NCBI RefSeq assembly: GCF_002105155.1
Contig: NW_019029055.1
Span: 1 to 64,000, forward strand
DNA from: Lobosporangium transversale
Lineage: Eukaryota; Mortierellomycota; Mortierellomycetes; Mortierellales; Mortierellaceae
Direction: 5' to 3'
Length of the DNA stretch: 64,000 nucleotides
The notes below the pieces were generated by a model. It was not told the DNA's origin, made no database searches, and saw only the letters and a list, made by a program, of their open reading frames with translations. Below, piece after piece: positions 33,368-43,869 of the stretch (position 1 is the stretch's first letter; each line of letters begins with the position of its first letter). The position numbers and the translations under genes were made by a program.

Positions 33368-34290
33368 CCAATCTTCTACATTTCCAGTTTTCATTCTTCC
33401 ATCTTTACTCTCATTCCAGCACTTTCTTCGTTAAAACAACCCTTGCATTCTCACTCACAGCCTTCCAATAATTTTCACCTTTTGCTGCTTTTAAATCAAT
33501 TTTTTTTTCCTTCTTTTCAGCACTCAATTAATTAAATTAATTTAGAGACTCATACCGATATCGGTATTGGTCAATTATAAGCCTACCACTTAATAAACCT
33601 TTTGTAATTGATAGCGGACTAACCAAAAATGGCAGCGGTAAGACATCGGTATGAGCCTCTGGTAATTGACTCAATTACACCAAATGTCTCTTGGCATCTT
33701 TTTTTTTTTTTTTTTTTTTTTCCTATTTCTAATTAATTTTCGCGCTGCCAATGATTTAAATTTGCACTTTCTCTCATCACATCGTGTTAATATTCGGTTC
33801 GATTCTATTTTTTCAGAAGTTGAACACTTGCTTCATTCTCTCTCCTCTTTAGCATTTCTACACCAGTACAACTGGTCAGACTTGTCCACTCGTCTATTTT
33901 CACCTTCCTCTTCCTGATTCTCGTATTTATCCAAGGTACGTTGAGATGAAAGAGAGCAGCTACAATGGCAAGATAATAAGAAGGGTGTGTTGAAAAGTAG
34001 GCTGGATTATGCTTCTGTTTTCTATTGTGTGTTGGACGGGTAAGCGCCTACTGTGCTATAAACAAGACACATAGGTTCCCCCGTCTGGACCTTGGGTCGG
34101 GAAACATGGTCTATGGTCTGATATTGTTCTGGAAAGACCAAGGTTTACTTTAAAGCATATCTCTCTCTTTTTGTCTTTCCAAACTTCTGCAAGACAATAC
34201 AGCTATTGAATCTGTTTCTCAATGTGCGTTTTCCAGGTAAGCGCCTGCTGTACAAATGCAGGCTCCTCTGGATGGACCTTGAGTCGAGAG
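33368..34290. other. Non-coding stretch with a hairpin and a duplicated motif
   Basis: At 33546-33658 the segments ACTCATACCGAT and ATCGGTATGAG, plus nearby GGTCAATTA and TAATTGAC, form a short imperfect inverted repeat. At ~34030-34110 and ~34225-34290 the motif GTAAGCGCCTxCTGT followed by TGGACCTTGxGTCG occurs twice, so this segment is an old ~190-bp duplication. A T-run lies at 33700-33721. No gene. Confidence 0.5.
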
Positions 34291-34292
34291 TA

Positions 34293-35955
34293 GATCTTCT
34301 ACCTATTATATCCCTATTATACACTATCATGCAAAACTGATTCAATAATTCATGTGCATTTCTTTTTTTCATTCCTAGAAACCGTATATGCATACACCAC
34401 TCATACTTTGGTTTAATAAAGCTCCCGTCTTCTACGTTGTAGTTATGCGTTGTGACATTAGCTTGTCTCATTTGGAAAGCTAATGACTTTTTTATTCATG
34501 CAGGTCACTTTTTCAGTTTTGCATGTGGTCTAAAATGTTGCCCATGACAACTGCTGGATGTCATTTAATGCAAGTAAAAGAAGGACTTTTCTCTCTTTCC
34601 TTTATGAACATTAGCTTAACTCTCTCTTAACTCTATCTTCACAGAATATGAGACCCACTCCACAAAGGAAAGTCAACGAAGCCAGGAGGTTAATGATGGG
34701 AGGCATGTCTACTAGAGAAGCTGCTGCTAGTGTCGGTATATCGCAAGGGACGGCCACCAGGATCTATGCACATAATAAGGAGTACATGCCAGTCAATAAA
34801 GGCGGTCGACCAAGGAAAGTATCTAGAGATATCATACAGTATCTTAAGGTGGACATGAAACGAGGTACACTCAAGTCTGCAGTTGAGGCCACCGTCAGAG
34901 CCAACCAGCTCATACCAGCGGCTGTTTCTGAGACCACCGTTAGACGACGGCTCAAGGAGTTAGGATTGACAGCAAAGAGACGTGTACATAAGCCAGCTTT
35001 ACGTCGACGACATCGTTTGCATTTTATCAATAAGTATAAGGAATGAACTCTGGAAGATTGGAAAAAGGTTATTTGGTCAGATGAATCGAAAATAAACCGA
35101 ATCTGCTCTGATGGCGTGCAGTGGATCTGGGACGACAATCCGGGACGTCTCACTCGCAGGTCGGTGCAAGGCACTGTCAAGTTTGGGGGTGGTAACGTTA
35201 AAGTGTGGCCATGCTTCTCATGGTACGGACCTGGATACATTGCAAAGATTGACAATAATATGGACGCACAACTTTACATCAAACTACTCCAGGAGGATCT
35301 ACAGATGTCGCTTGATGACTGGGGCCTAACTAAAAGCGATATCGTCTTTCAGCACGACAATGACTCGAAGCACACGGCGAGGATTGTTAGGAAGTATTTA
35401 AAGTCAGTACATCTGACAGAGGAGGAAGGTACACTTCTAGAGTGGCCAGCACAATCCCCTGACCTCAACCCTATTGAACACATGTGGGCAGAATTGGATA
35501 GGCGGCTCTCTAGGTATCCGGAGCGAGCTAAGAGCTGTGATGAACTATGGGAGCGAATATCGGTTGAATGGTACAGGATCCCAGTGGACTTCTGCCGCAA
35601 ACTCATCATAGGTATCCATAAGAGACTCCAAGCTGTCAGTGATGCCCATGGTTGAAATACTATCTATTGATGTAAGGTTATGCCTCACAAAAGAATAAAG
35701 ATCTTTGGCCACCGAATGGGCACATGTGAAACTGATTCAATGACCTGAATGAACAAAAAAGTCATTAGCTATTCAAATGAGACAAGCTAATGTCACAACG
35801 CATAACTACAACGTAGAAGACGGGAGCTTTATTAAACCAAAGTATGAGTGGTGTATGCATATACGGTTTCTAGGAATGAAAAAAAGAAATGCACATGAAT
35901 TATTGAATCAGTTTTGCATGATAGTGTATAATAGGGATATAATAGGTAGAAGATC
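34293..35955 (+). mobile_element. Tc1/mariner-like transposon with ~215-bp TIRs
   Basis: TIRs run 34293-34507 and 35741-35955, beginning GATCTTCTACCTATTATATC, and are nearly identical. TA flanks both sides (34291-34292 and 35956-35957). The right TA is also the left TA of the adjacent pogo-like element. A single transposase frame lies inside. Long TIRs of this size occur in some Tc1 families. Confidence 0.9.
34648..35655 (+). pseudogene. Tc1-like transposase with one nonsense codon
   Basis: The frame is continuous for 336 codons except for a TGA at 35044-35046. N-terminal half: helix-turn-helix domain (NEARRLMMGGMSTREAAASV, GRPRKVSRDII, TVRRRLKELGL). C-terminal half: DDE domain with WSDESKINRI (first Asp), VFQHDNDSKHTARI (second Asp) and LNPIEHMWAEL (Glu). 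The related transposase at 63196 has Trp where the stop lies (QEWTIEDWK against KE-stop-TLEDWK), so TGG changed to TGA. Otherwise it appears recent. Confidence 0.9.
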
Positions 35956-35957
35956 TA

Positions 35958-37162
35958 CAGTCTTCATCCAACAAGCCGTAAATTTTTTACGGATTTGTGG
36001 ATTTTCACTTCTATTCATTTCAATTTAATAAATATATCAAACTTTATTTTTGGTTTTTTTTATACGATGTTCTTGCGTACCCACTTTTTTTTCACATTCA
36101 CTTCCACCCACATCCATCCTTATGCTTCGAAAAATGAACCCAACAAAGCCTAGAAACCAGTCTTCTCGATCGAGACATGCACTCAAGAAGCACAGGCTGC
36201 ACAAGTCTTATTCCTTAGCCGACAAAGTGAAATTCATTGAAGCCGTCGATGAACTACGAGCAAAAGGGTTCAAAGTCTCTGTTTCTTCTATTGGAGCAGG
36301 TTTGGCATGAGCCCTTCCACGGCAATAGACATTTATCGTCGAAAAAATGAGTATATTCAAGACGTGAATTCGCTACCCCTCCTAGCTAGTCATGCAGTCA
36401 AACGCAAGTTCGATCGAAACATGGAACCCGCGGAAGATGCTTTGCTGGAGTGGTTCGCTGCTGAAAGAGACCTCGGTAAGGCGGCATCTCTATCATTCTA
36501 GAGAGAAAAAAAGGAAAAGGAAAAAAAAAACCATTTTACCTTGTGTGTTTTAATAGATCTCAATGTGACTGATAACCGCTTGCGAGGAATGGCAGAAATC
36601 ACCAAGCAAAAGGATATCGGGGTCCTCAATTACCTCACTATGAACTACTGTGAAGGGCCTACAGAGTCGATCCTCGACGCTGTTAAGATGATAACGACAT
36701 CTGAAAAGCACAAGCATCGCTTCGTCCCATACAATGAAGATGATATTGTCTACGAGGACGATAATCTAGACGATGACGAAGATGGTGTTGACTACGAATC
36801 CAGTGTTCTTGACTCAGATCCCCAAGGGCTATCAGACGAGCTCGAGTCACCTCCATCCAGTCCGACGATAAATGATAAGATATAAACAAAGAGGAGCTAC
36901 AAGAAGACTTTCAGCGATTTATGGATGCTTGGGGCAAAATCGATGACCCTCTGTTATTGAAACGCTGGGTTGCAGCTCAAAGGCAATTGGAGCTATTTAA
37001 CGAATATCGCGATTTACTGAATGACATGAAGGAAGTGAATCAGAATGAATGAAAATGAATGAATGAGAAGAAATAAAGTTTGATATATTTATTGAATTGA
37101 AATGAATAGAAGTGAAAATCCACAAATCCATAAAAAATTTACGGCTTGTTGGATGAAGACTG
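35958..37162 (+). mobile_element. Pogo-like element with 89-bp TIRs, internally deleted
   Basis: Ends at 35958 (CAGTCTTCATCCAACAAGCC) and 37162 are 89-bp inverted repeats with about two mismatches, flanked by TA (35956-35957, 37163-37164). The interior holds only N-terminal DNA-binding and C-terminal pieces of a transposase. The terminal CAGT plus TA is the same pattern as in the Crinkler-bearing element, but the TIR sequence differs. Confidence 0.85.
36122..37052 (+). pseudogene. Pogo/Tigger-type transposase remnant without DDE core
   Basis: The first frame encodes a basic start and a CENP-B-like helix-turn-helix (YSLADKVKFIEAVDEL). A 1-bp frame change near 36305 leads to a second frame (SPSTAIDIYRRKNEYIQDV, then RNMEPAEDALLEWFAAERDL, Tc5/CENP-B-type helix-turn-helix). 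A GTAAGG..TTAATAG intron (36476 to about 36556) joins it to an acidic C-terminal segment ending near 36885, then EELQEDFQRFMDAWGKID in another frame. The catalytic DDE region expected after EWFAAE is absent, so it could bind but not cut. Confidence 0.6.
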
Positions 37163-37164
37163 TA

Positions 37165-37516
37165 GAGAGCCCGCCTTCCATTTATGGAACGGTGATTGGT
37201 GGCTTGCCGCTTTGCAGACAGGATGGCACCGAGCCTATACCAGCCCCTCCAGTAGGTAGCATCCAAAATGGAAACATTTTGGTAAAGATGCACTTAAGGA
37301 GAGGGCTGGGAACGAGTCTATTTAATCTTAATTTTTTTAATTTTCATGCAAGCCAATATGGAATACATAAAGATTAGTGATTAGCATTTATAACTTCTTT
37401 GTTTGAAGGTAAAATAAAGTATCAACGTTTATGTATCGACTAATAAAAGGCATCCAACTGTGTCGAGGGAATGACGTGTTGTATCTCCTTGGCGTTCTGA
37501 AAATTAAAAAAAGGAA
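37165..37516. other. Short non-coding gap
   Basis: No gene recognised. A stretch AGGAGAGGGCTGGGAACGAG (37297-37316) recalls AGAGAGGGCTGGGTCGAG at the outer end of the right inverted-repeat arm. Confidence 0.4.
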
Positions 37517-38023
37517 ATGTCTGTTCGAACAAAAACTGCTAATGCACAGTTCCCACGATATACACAAGTGACATGGCATACATGTGAGTATCAACAGTAT
37601 CAACATTTCCATGAACAACGCTGCTTTATGAGCCCTCTTTATTACTATGCCGCCTTGATCATCTTTTGTCCACTTGATATTTCTCCACATTATTGTTGCA
37701 CTGTCATCAAAGAGGATGGTATATAAAAGAAAGGACAAAATTAGGGATAAATAATAAAAATGTACATGAAGGATAATAGCGCCGCCTTGCGCCATGATTG
37801 TATGGACATGGCTAATATTGATGCGTGGCTGTTTACTCTCAGAGACAGGTTGCCATCATTCATGTGGCATCTGGAAGTAAAAAAGGTCAATTTTATCGAG
37901 ATGGACAATGTCTGTGTCCCTTGTCTGCCGTGTGAACATTCAGATTCAAAATGGACTCTGGCCAACCAGAAAAAAGAGTGTTCATTCGAACATCTAACTG
38001 AAGGTGTCATGGCGGAAATATAA
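37517..38023 (+). pseudogene. Hypothetical coding fragments sharing a segment with the 41-57 kb repeat family
   Basis: A first frame (37517-~37721) and a second (~37760-38023) are separated by a possible ~50-bp intron (GTATAT donor, ATGAAG acceptor) whose phases do not fit cleanly. The second frame ends VNFIEMDNVCVPCLPCEHSD..FEHLTEGVMAEI-stop. The same frame with a 9-codon deletion occurs at 52912-53024. No family is recognised. A conserved reading frame with an in-frame gap suggests it once encoded protein. Confidence 0.35.
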
Positions 38024-38250
38024 ACGACATTGCGGCGTTCCCCTCTGAACGCGTTTTCTCTTTAGATTTTCAATATTTACTTTATACTCATTCGTTAAAT
38101 ATTACAACCCACCCACCATGACTTTCTTTATCGCTGGCATATGATAGTTATCAGTATTATTATTTAACACCTTTTGCAGCAGGATGCTCGATTTCCTTTG
38201 CGTCACTGTAAAACATAGTATCGACAATACAAAAAGAAAGACAAAGTATA
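37880..38250 (+). repeat. Outlying partial copy of the 41-57 kb repeat family
   Basis: Aligns with 52910-53250 (+) and, inverted, with about 45260-45650. Shared landmarks are GGACAATGTCTGC/T, CTGCCGTGTAAA/GAA, GCGTCATGGCGGAAA (GTGTCATGGCGGAAA here) and GCTGTAAAACAT/ACTGTAAAACAT. Similarity fades after 38250. Confidence 0.7.
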
Positions 38251-38572
38251 TTCCTTTTTTCCTTCTTCAAAAATAAAAAAATTGATAGCTATAAAGGAAA
38301 TAAAATATGCTACATATACCATTTTACCAACTGAACTATTCTCAAAAAGGGTTAACGGTCGCGTCGTTTGCCGAGATCTAGGCAGCAGGCCACACAGTCT
38401 GTCCAATTCTGATCCTAAAAAACAAATGGAAATAGACCTTTCTTTACCCCTTTCACTCCAATCATGACTTTCAAAAGTTGTTTTCATGCATCAATATAAG
38501 CCGCAGCAGAGAACTCTTTAATCTTATTTGTTGAGGGCAAAAAAATGAAAGCCTTTCATTTTGGATGACAGA

Positions 38573-40497
38573 ATGAAAGCCCTGGTTGATTCTTGTCAGG
38601 CAGAACTTTGCTCACATGAGCACTCGCGCAGCATCTACTCAACAGAGCGGCGTGAATTTATGATAAACGATGGCATCAAAGGTGGCGACGGGTCAAGTCA
38701 GTTCACTTCTTTTTATTTATTATTTCTCTTTCGGTGATTATTAAAATGGTTTGTGGCATAGATGCACCCGATTCTGCTGGCACTCCAGTCCAACAGCGTC
38801 GCAGCGATAGAATTCGCAAAAAAATGGCTGGAATTGTTAAAGATGGTAAGTATTCGATCTATATATACGTAAATATATATACACACTGAAAGAAAACCAC
38901 GATAAATAGTAAACTGACGTTGATGTTTTTCTTTTCTTTTCTTTTCTCTTTGATGTAGTGGGGGAGGCCATCACAACCCCACACAGGTCTCACATTCACT
39001 CCAAGTTTCCATCTCCGAGAGGAGTTGAATTAGACCAATACAAAAGATGACTTCAATATAAGAGCGGTACGCGGAGCAGCCTGACGCTGACAGACGCATA
39101 TAGGAACTTTGAAAGGACTATCAAAGTTCAAGAGTTCCATGCGGATCAGCGGGGCAAACGCACCAATGCCCATTTGAAAAGCCGTGGTTGTAAGTCACTT
39201 ATTTTATTTTAATTTGTTTTATTTTATATTTTTTGGTGAGTGGAGAAATAATGGGCATTAACTGTATATCTAATCTCATTCTGTTAACGATAATAATATT
39301 ATCTCAAAAGTGATCGTGGCTGCTGGCTCCAAAGCCCGTCAAACAAGCGTGACCGCAAAAAACGAAGTCGAGCCAGCCAAAGTACAGGCTGTTCCACACC
39401 ATAGTTTGCGACCAAGTGTGGAACAGGTCTCTGTACAAGAGTCGAACCCAGGGGTTGGTTTCCATGACGGTGTCCTACCCGAAACCACCCTGGAGAGACG
39501 CAGGAGGCAATATAAACCAACCGGGTCCCGCCATATTGCCTCCATTAATACCAGTTGGGAGGAGCGGGACCAACAATGGCGAGCCAAAAGACTAGAAAGC
39601 TACAAAGCTTCATCTAAGGCCGCCAGAGAGACCGCAGTGTTCAAGAAACGCAACTGTAAGTAGCTTTAAGAGACGCAAATAACATAAGGAGTTGAATAAT
39701 ATCAAAATGTAACATTGATTATTCTAACCATCTGTTTTAAATTTACAATAGTGAACATTTGCGGATGGGGGAACTCACGGAAGAATCTCGGCAACTACCT
39801 TAGTATTTGCTGGGATTACAACTCAGACCTGGATGAAGACAATGATCAGACACTCCCAGAGCGTGCTGCATTCCCTCTTCAATATAGCAACGCTGCCGGA
39901 ACAGTGGTTGAGTCCGGCGTGATCTATCATCCGCAGACAATTGTCGACGGTGGTAAGGATCACCTGAATGGATACTGTTTCACAGTCCAGTCAGAGCTTG
40001 CCCTGAAGTTTGAAGCAGCACAGCGGGTGTTGTTTCAACAGGCGAGTGACCTCATCCAAGGCTCCTTCTATCAATACAATATGGACCTGTCTTTGGATTC
40101 CAGTCTTGATGACGGATTCACCATTGATATTTTTGTGTCGTCGGCCCCTTCAAAGGATTTGGCCGACATCACAGTCCGAGGGGTGACGCAGTTCATCTTT
40201 ATGAAGTCGTACATTTATGTCGACAAGATCTGCGTCGCACAAAAATATCAAAAAATGGGAATCGGGGCTTTTTTGATGGATAGGATCCTCAAAATCGCCC
40301 AAAGGCGAAACAAAGACATTCTCCTGTACGCACTTGGCCCTGTTATAGGTGCGTACAAGAGATGGGGTTTCCAATATTGTAAAGAGTGGCCGCCAATTCC
40401 CAAGGACGTTGGCGCGGTCATGCGGAAGCGTATCCGCACAGAAGGAGTCAAAGACGAATATGTTGGCCTGGAGTGGGATGGTACAGGCTTCTCTTAG
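38573..40497 (+). CDS. GNAT-type acetyltransferase-like gene, five exons, one in-frame stop
   Basis: Exons are 38573-38696, 38762-38845, 38959-39189, 39311-39655 and 39752-40497. All four introns are phase 1 with GT-AG ends (GTCAGT, GTAAGT, GTAAGT, GTAAGT donors). The joined frame is 509 codons but has a TGA at 39048-39050 (codon 100), with sensible coding on both sides, so it is either a young pseudogene or a sequence error. The N-terminal ~260 residues are basic and Ser/Thr-rich with no known domain. The last exon carries a GNAT fold: YIYVDKICVAQKYQKMGIGAFLM (acetyl-CoA loop Q-x-x-G-x-G), then YALGPVIGAYKRWGFQY. Such enzymes move acetyl from acetyl-CoA to an amine; the substrate is unknown. 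Confidence 0.65.
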
Positions 40498-41209
40498 GTC
40501 GCAGAGCGCCTACACCACTTCCAGGCCAGCACGATACCCTTCGTCTTTTACTATAGTCCTTGGTTTTTGTTTTATTTCCGCCATGTATTTTATATATATT
40601 TATTTGCTTATTTTTGCTATGCACCATTATCACCACCATAATTATTAGAATCATCATCATCCTCATTAGAATATCATAAGCATTGTCAATGGCATTAATT
40701 ACTCAGTGTATTCTAATAAACTTTATTTATTTATCTTTTTGTATTAAAAATAAAAACCTTCTTTCAGCATCAACAGCACGCATAGTTGACTCAGCACTTA
40801 CTTACACTTTATCTAATCTATTGTCTAGTCTCATTCAAGTATTGAGAGGGAATCCACTGATCTTACGGATGAGGCATGGAAAGAAGCGCTTCACATTGAC
40901 TAGTCCATGGGCCCAGTATTGATTAACAGGAGCATAGGAAGCGTCTGCAGCTATCACCACCAAGTCCACCTGCTGCACTTAGTCCATTTAATGTATCTAC
41001 TGCGGATGTTTAGGCGCGCATGTCTACCACGAACGCGCCTACTCAACCCTTGTCGTTGTCGTTATCGTCATCGTTGGGGAGTAGTAGGAGTGATAATAGT
41101 AAAAGGCTATTATCAAAGAGATAAGGAGAAAAGCAGCAATATAGCACAAAAACAAAATACTATTGCCTCATCTCATCCACAGCTAAAGTAGTATCAAAAA
41201 TCAGCCACG
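40498..41209. other. Gap downstream of the GNAT-like gene
   Basis: AT-rich 3' flank with CACCAT and CATCAT runs, then GC-richer sequence with no recognisable protein. Short frames at 40683-40922 and 40907-41191 lack family features. Confidence 0.4.
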
Positions 41210-41846
41210 GCCACAACTTACACCAGGAACGCCTGGTCGTAGTGAGTGCATGGCGTAGCGGCGTCATGTTGTGTGACCCCTGTTCCCTACCATCTGAACC
41301 CAAGATGCTCTGACCAAAGGCGAGGTTCCATTGGTCAGCCGTTCGACAGGCCACTGCCATGGGATTTTACTTGGAGGAGCGAGGCCTATGGTCCTTGGAA
41401 GGAAGCAGAGGACCTGGAAAAGAGCATCAAACCAAGATAGAGCTTCTGGAGAGATAGCCTCAGAGCTAGCGAACAACAGCCAACAGCCAACGGCCAATAT
41501 AAAAAAAAGCTTTAAAAAAACTTCAAAATATAAAAAAATAAAAATAAAATAAAAATAAAAAAAATAAAAAAAAAATCAGAAGCTAGGGGCCAGGGGCCGG
41601 AAGCCAGAAAGCAAGCAGCAGATAGCAGTTACGTCACTGCCAGCGCCGATAGAAGGTTGTCTCACCCATATCAGCCTGAAACTGCCTCAACAAAACCAAA
41701 GACAGAAACCTCAGTCAAAACAATCAAAGGTAACCGCAGTTAATCAAATACAGTTTGTTGCGATCAAGGTGATCAAAGACTACCAAAGCCAAAACCGACC
41801 AGGAGCAATCAAAGTCAGTCAACCACGGGCACTCAACCAAAGCCGA
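41210..41846 (+). repeat. Array module copy 1 (+), divergent and outside the arms
   Basis: Contains the family signature GGCGTCATGTTGTGTGACC at 41260-41278, a CAGCCAACAGCCAACGGCC block, a poly-A region and then C/A-rich sequence (AAAGACTACCAAAGCC). It is an inverted counterpart of 43330-44190 with clear divergence, so it belongs to an older layer than the 6.9-kb arms. Confidence 0.75.
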
Positions 41847-43329
41847 CGAACGTGTATGAGTCTACGCTGGTTCTTGAATGAGCCATGCAGTGGCGGAGCC
41901 CCTTCGATTGGGAATGGGAATGGGAATGGGAATGGGCAAATGTGTAAATAATTGTGTGTGTGTGTGTGCGGGCGTTTGCAAAGCCATGGGGCCTGATCAT
42001 CGGAGCACGATATGCCAGACCACCTCCACGTGGTGTGCTCTGGACAACATCTTGGAGAGTCTTTTCGATGGTGACAAAGGAAAGTACTTTCCAAGGTGGC
42101 TAAGAGTCTGGCTCCTTGTAGCTTAGAATAGTAACCAGGTAAGTTAGATAGCTAGATAGCAAACATTTACTTAATAAAAAAAAACCTAAAATAAAAACAG
42201 GCTTTGAAGCTCAGTGAGTCATCTAAAATGCACGAAGAGTCCAGGTAATGAACTTGAAGATGTCCTTTGTCGCCTTGACACTCCATAGACAGAAACCTCT
42301 TGCGGCACAGCATCCAAAGGAAGCACTCATGCTAGTTTGCATATAATGGTTAAAGAAGCTGCTGTAGTCAATGAGGGCACAGCAATGCAAATGTGAACGC
42401 ACTGTAACACGGTAAGCGCCTATAACAACACACGTCCACCAAAGTAGCAGTCCGAAATCATTGACTAAGGGACAGCTCATAGACTCTACCTAAAGAATTA
42501 ACCAGAGCTATGTAGTTGTGTGAGCGCAGCTAGATACATAGGGCCTTAGGGCATGCTATTGCTACTAGACAAAAAAAAAAAGAATGCACTTTTGCACGAT
42601 GTTTCCCTCTAAAACAAACCAATGCTTGATGAGTGGAGCTGCTTTTAAAACTTATGGTCAGCAGCCCCTATCTTTGCCACTCTTTTGTTGATTAGGTTGA
42701 AGACCTTCTCTTTTCAGTAGAGTATGAGTTATATTGATTATGGAACTCGTTCGGCAAATCAAATGCGTAGCCTAAACTAACGGTTATAGTCAAAGACCAC
42801 CGAGCTTGAAGCCCAACTCCACTAAGGTATTCATGTGCTTAATTGGGTTGCTCTTCAAGGCCGTGAATGAGTGAATGTAAGTATATAGCCAGCTATATAT
42901 TACTGAGCAGCTTGCTACCAATAGCTGACACAGCTTAATCCATTGGCTTTGCTATTGATTGTCGCTACTAACATTCTATTCCTATTTGAGGACATTTGCA
43001 TTCACAATAGTCACAGATCCATCACATTTTCAGACAAAAGACAAAGATCATTGTATCTGATCTTGTCTTTTAATATTTATTATTAATTGTTTACTGTGCT
43101 GTGGTTTCCAAGCTGCATCCTGGCCCAAGAGTGGTGATGCCCTTGGTGCGTGTGCATGACTAGATATTTCCTAGTCGGCTTGGATTCTTTTGATGATGCT
43201 TCTTAGTATATCCTTTGATGCCGCCTTGGCTAACTGGCCTTGCTAACCTTGGTTGACTGGCCCTAGTGGCCTGGCTTTAGGTTAGCTGCCCTTGGTTGAC
43301 TGCTTTTGATTGTCTGGACTCTTATCGGT

Positions 43330-43838
43330 TGCCCTTGGTCGACTTTGGCTTTGGTAGTCTTTGATTTCCTTGATTGCAGCAAACTGTGTTTGATTAATTG
43401 TGGCTGCCCGGCTGCCTTCGATTGCTTTGACTAAGGTTTTCTGTCTTTGATTTTGTTGGAGCAGTCTCTAGCTGCTATGGTTGAGCCAACCGTCTACCAA
43501 CTTTAGGCCTTGGCTGGCTTTCAATGAAGTTTCTTTTGGTTGAGTGGAGTGAGCTGGTTGGCTTTTTTTTTTTTTTTTTTTTTTTTTTTGCAGTGACGTG
43601 ACTGCTATCTGCTTCTGATTTTTGGTTTCTGACTTTTGGTTCCTGCCTTCAGGCTTTTGACTTCTGGCTTCTGGGTTCTGACATTTGGCTTCTGGGTTCT
43701 GGGTACTGGCCTCTGGCTTTGACTTCTGGTTTCTGGGTTCTGGGTTCTGGCTTTTGGGTTCTGGCTCCTGGCTTCTGACTTTTGGGTTCTGACTTCTGGC
43801 TTCTGGCTTCGGGGGGGTTTTTATTTTTTAATTTTTTT

Positions 43839-43869
<31 letters not shown>

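Noticed and set aside
38290..38365. tRNA-like A-box on the minus strand (TAGTTCAGTTGGTA)
   Set aside because: No B-box, no anticodon arm and no acceptor pairing could be found around it; probably chance similarity.
40907..41191. Arg/His-rich frame after the GNAT-like gene
   Set aside because: No conserved motif, no splice support and composition that follows local repeats.
41878..42126. Gly-Met repeat frame (GMGMGMGMG) with VCVCAGVC
   Set aside because: Arises from GGGAAT hexamers and a TG run; it is present in both arms only because of the palindrome and lacks protein features.
43600..43812. Telomeric repeats
   Set aside because: The heptamer is TTCTGGC-like and irregular, is interstitial, and does not match the fungal TTAGGG type or close variants.
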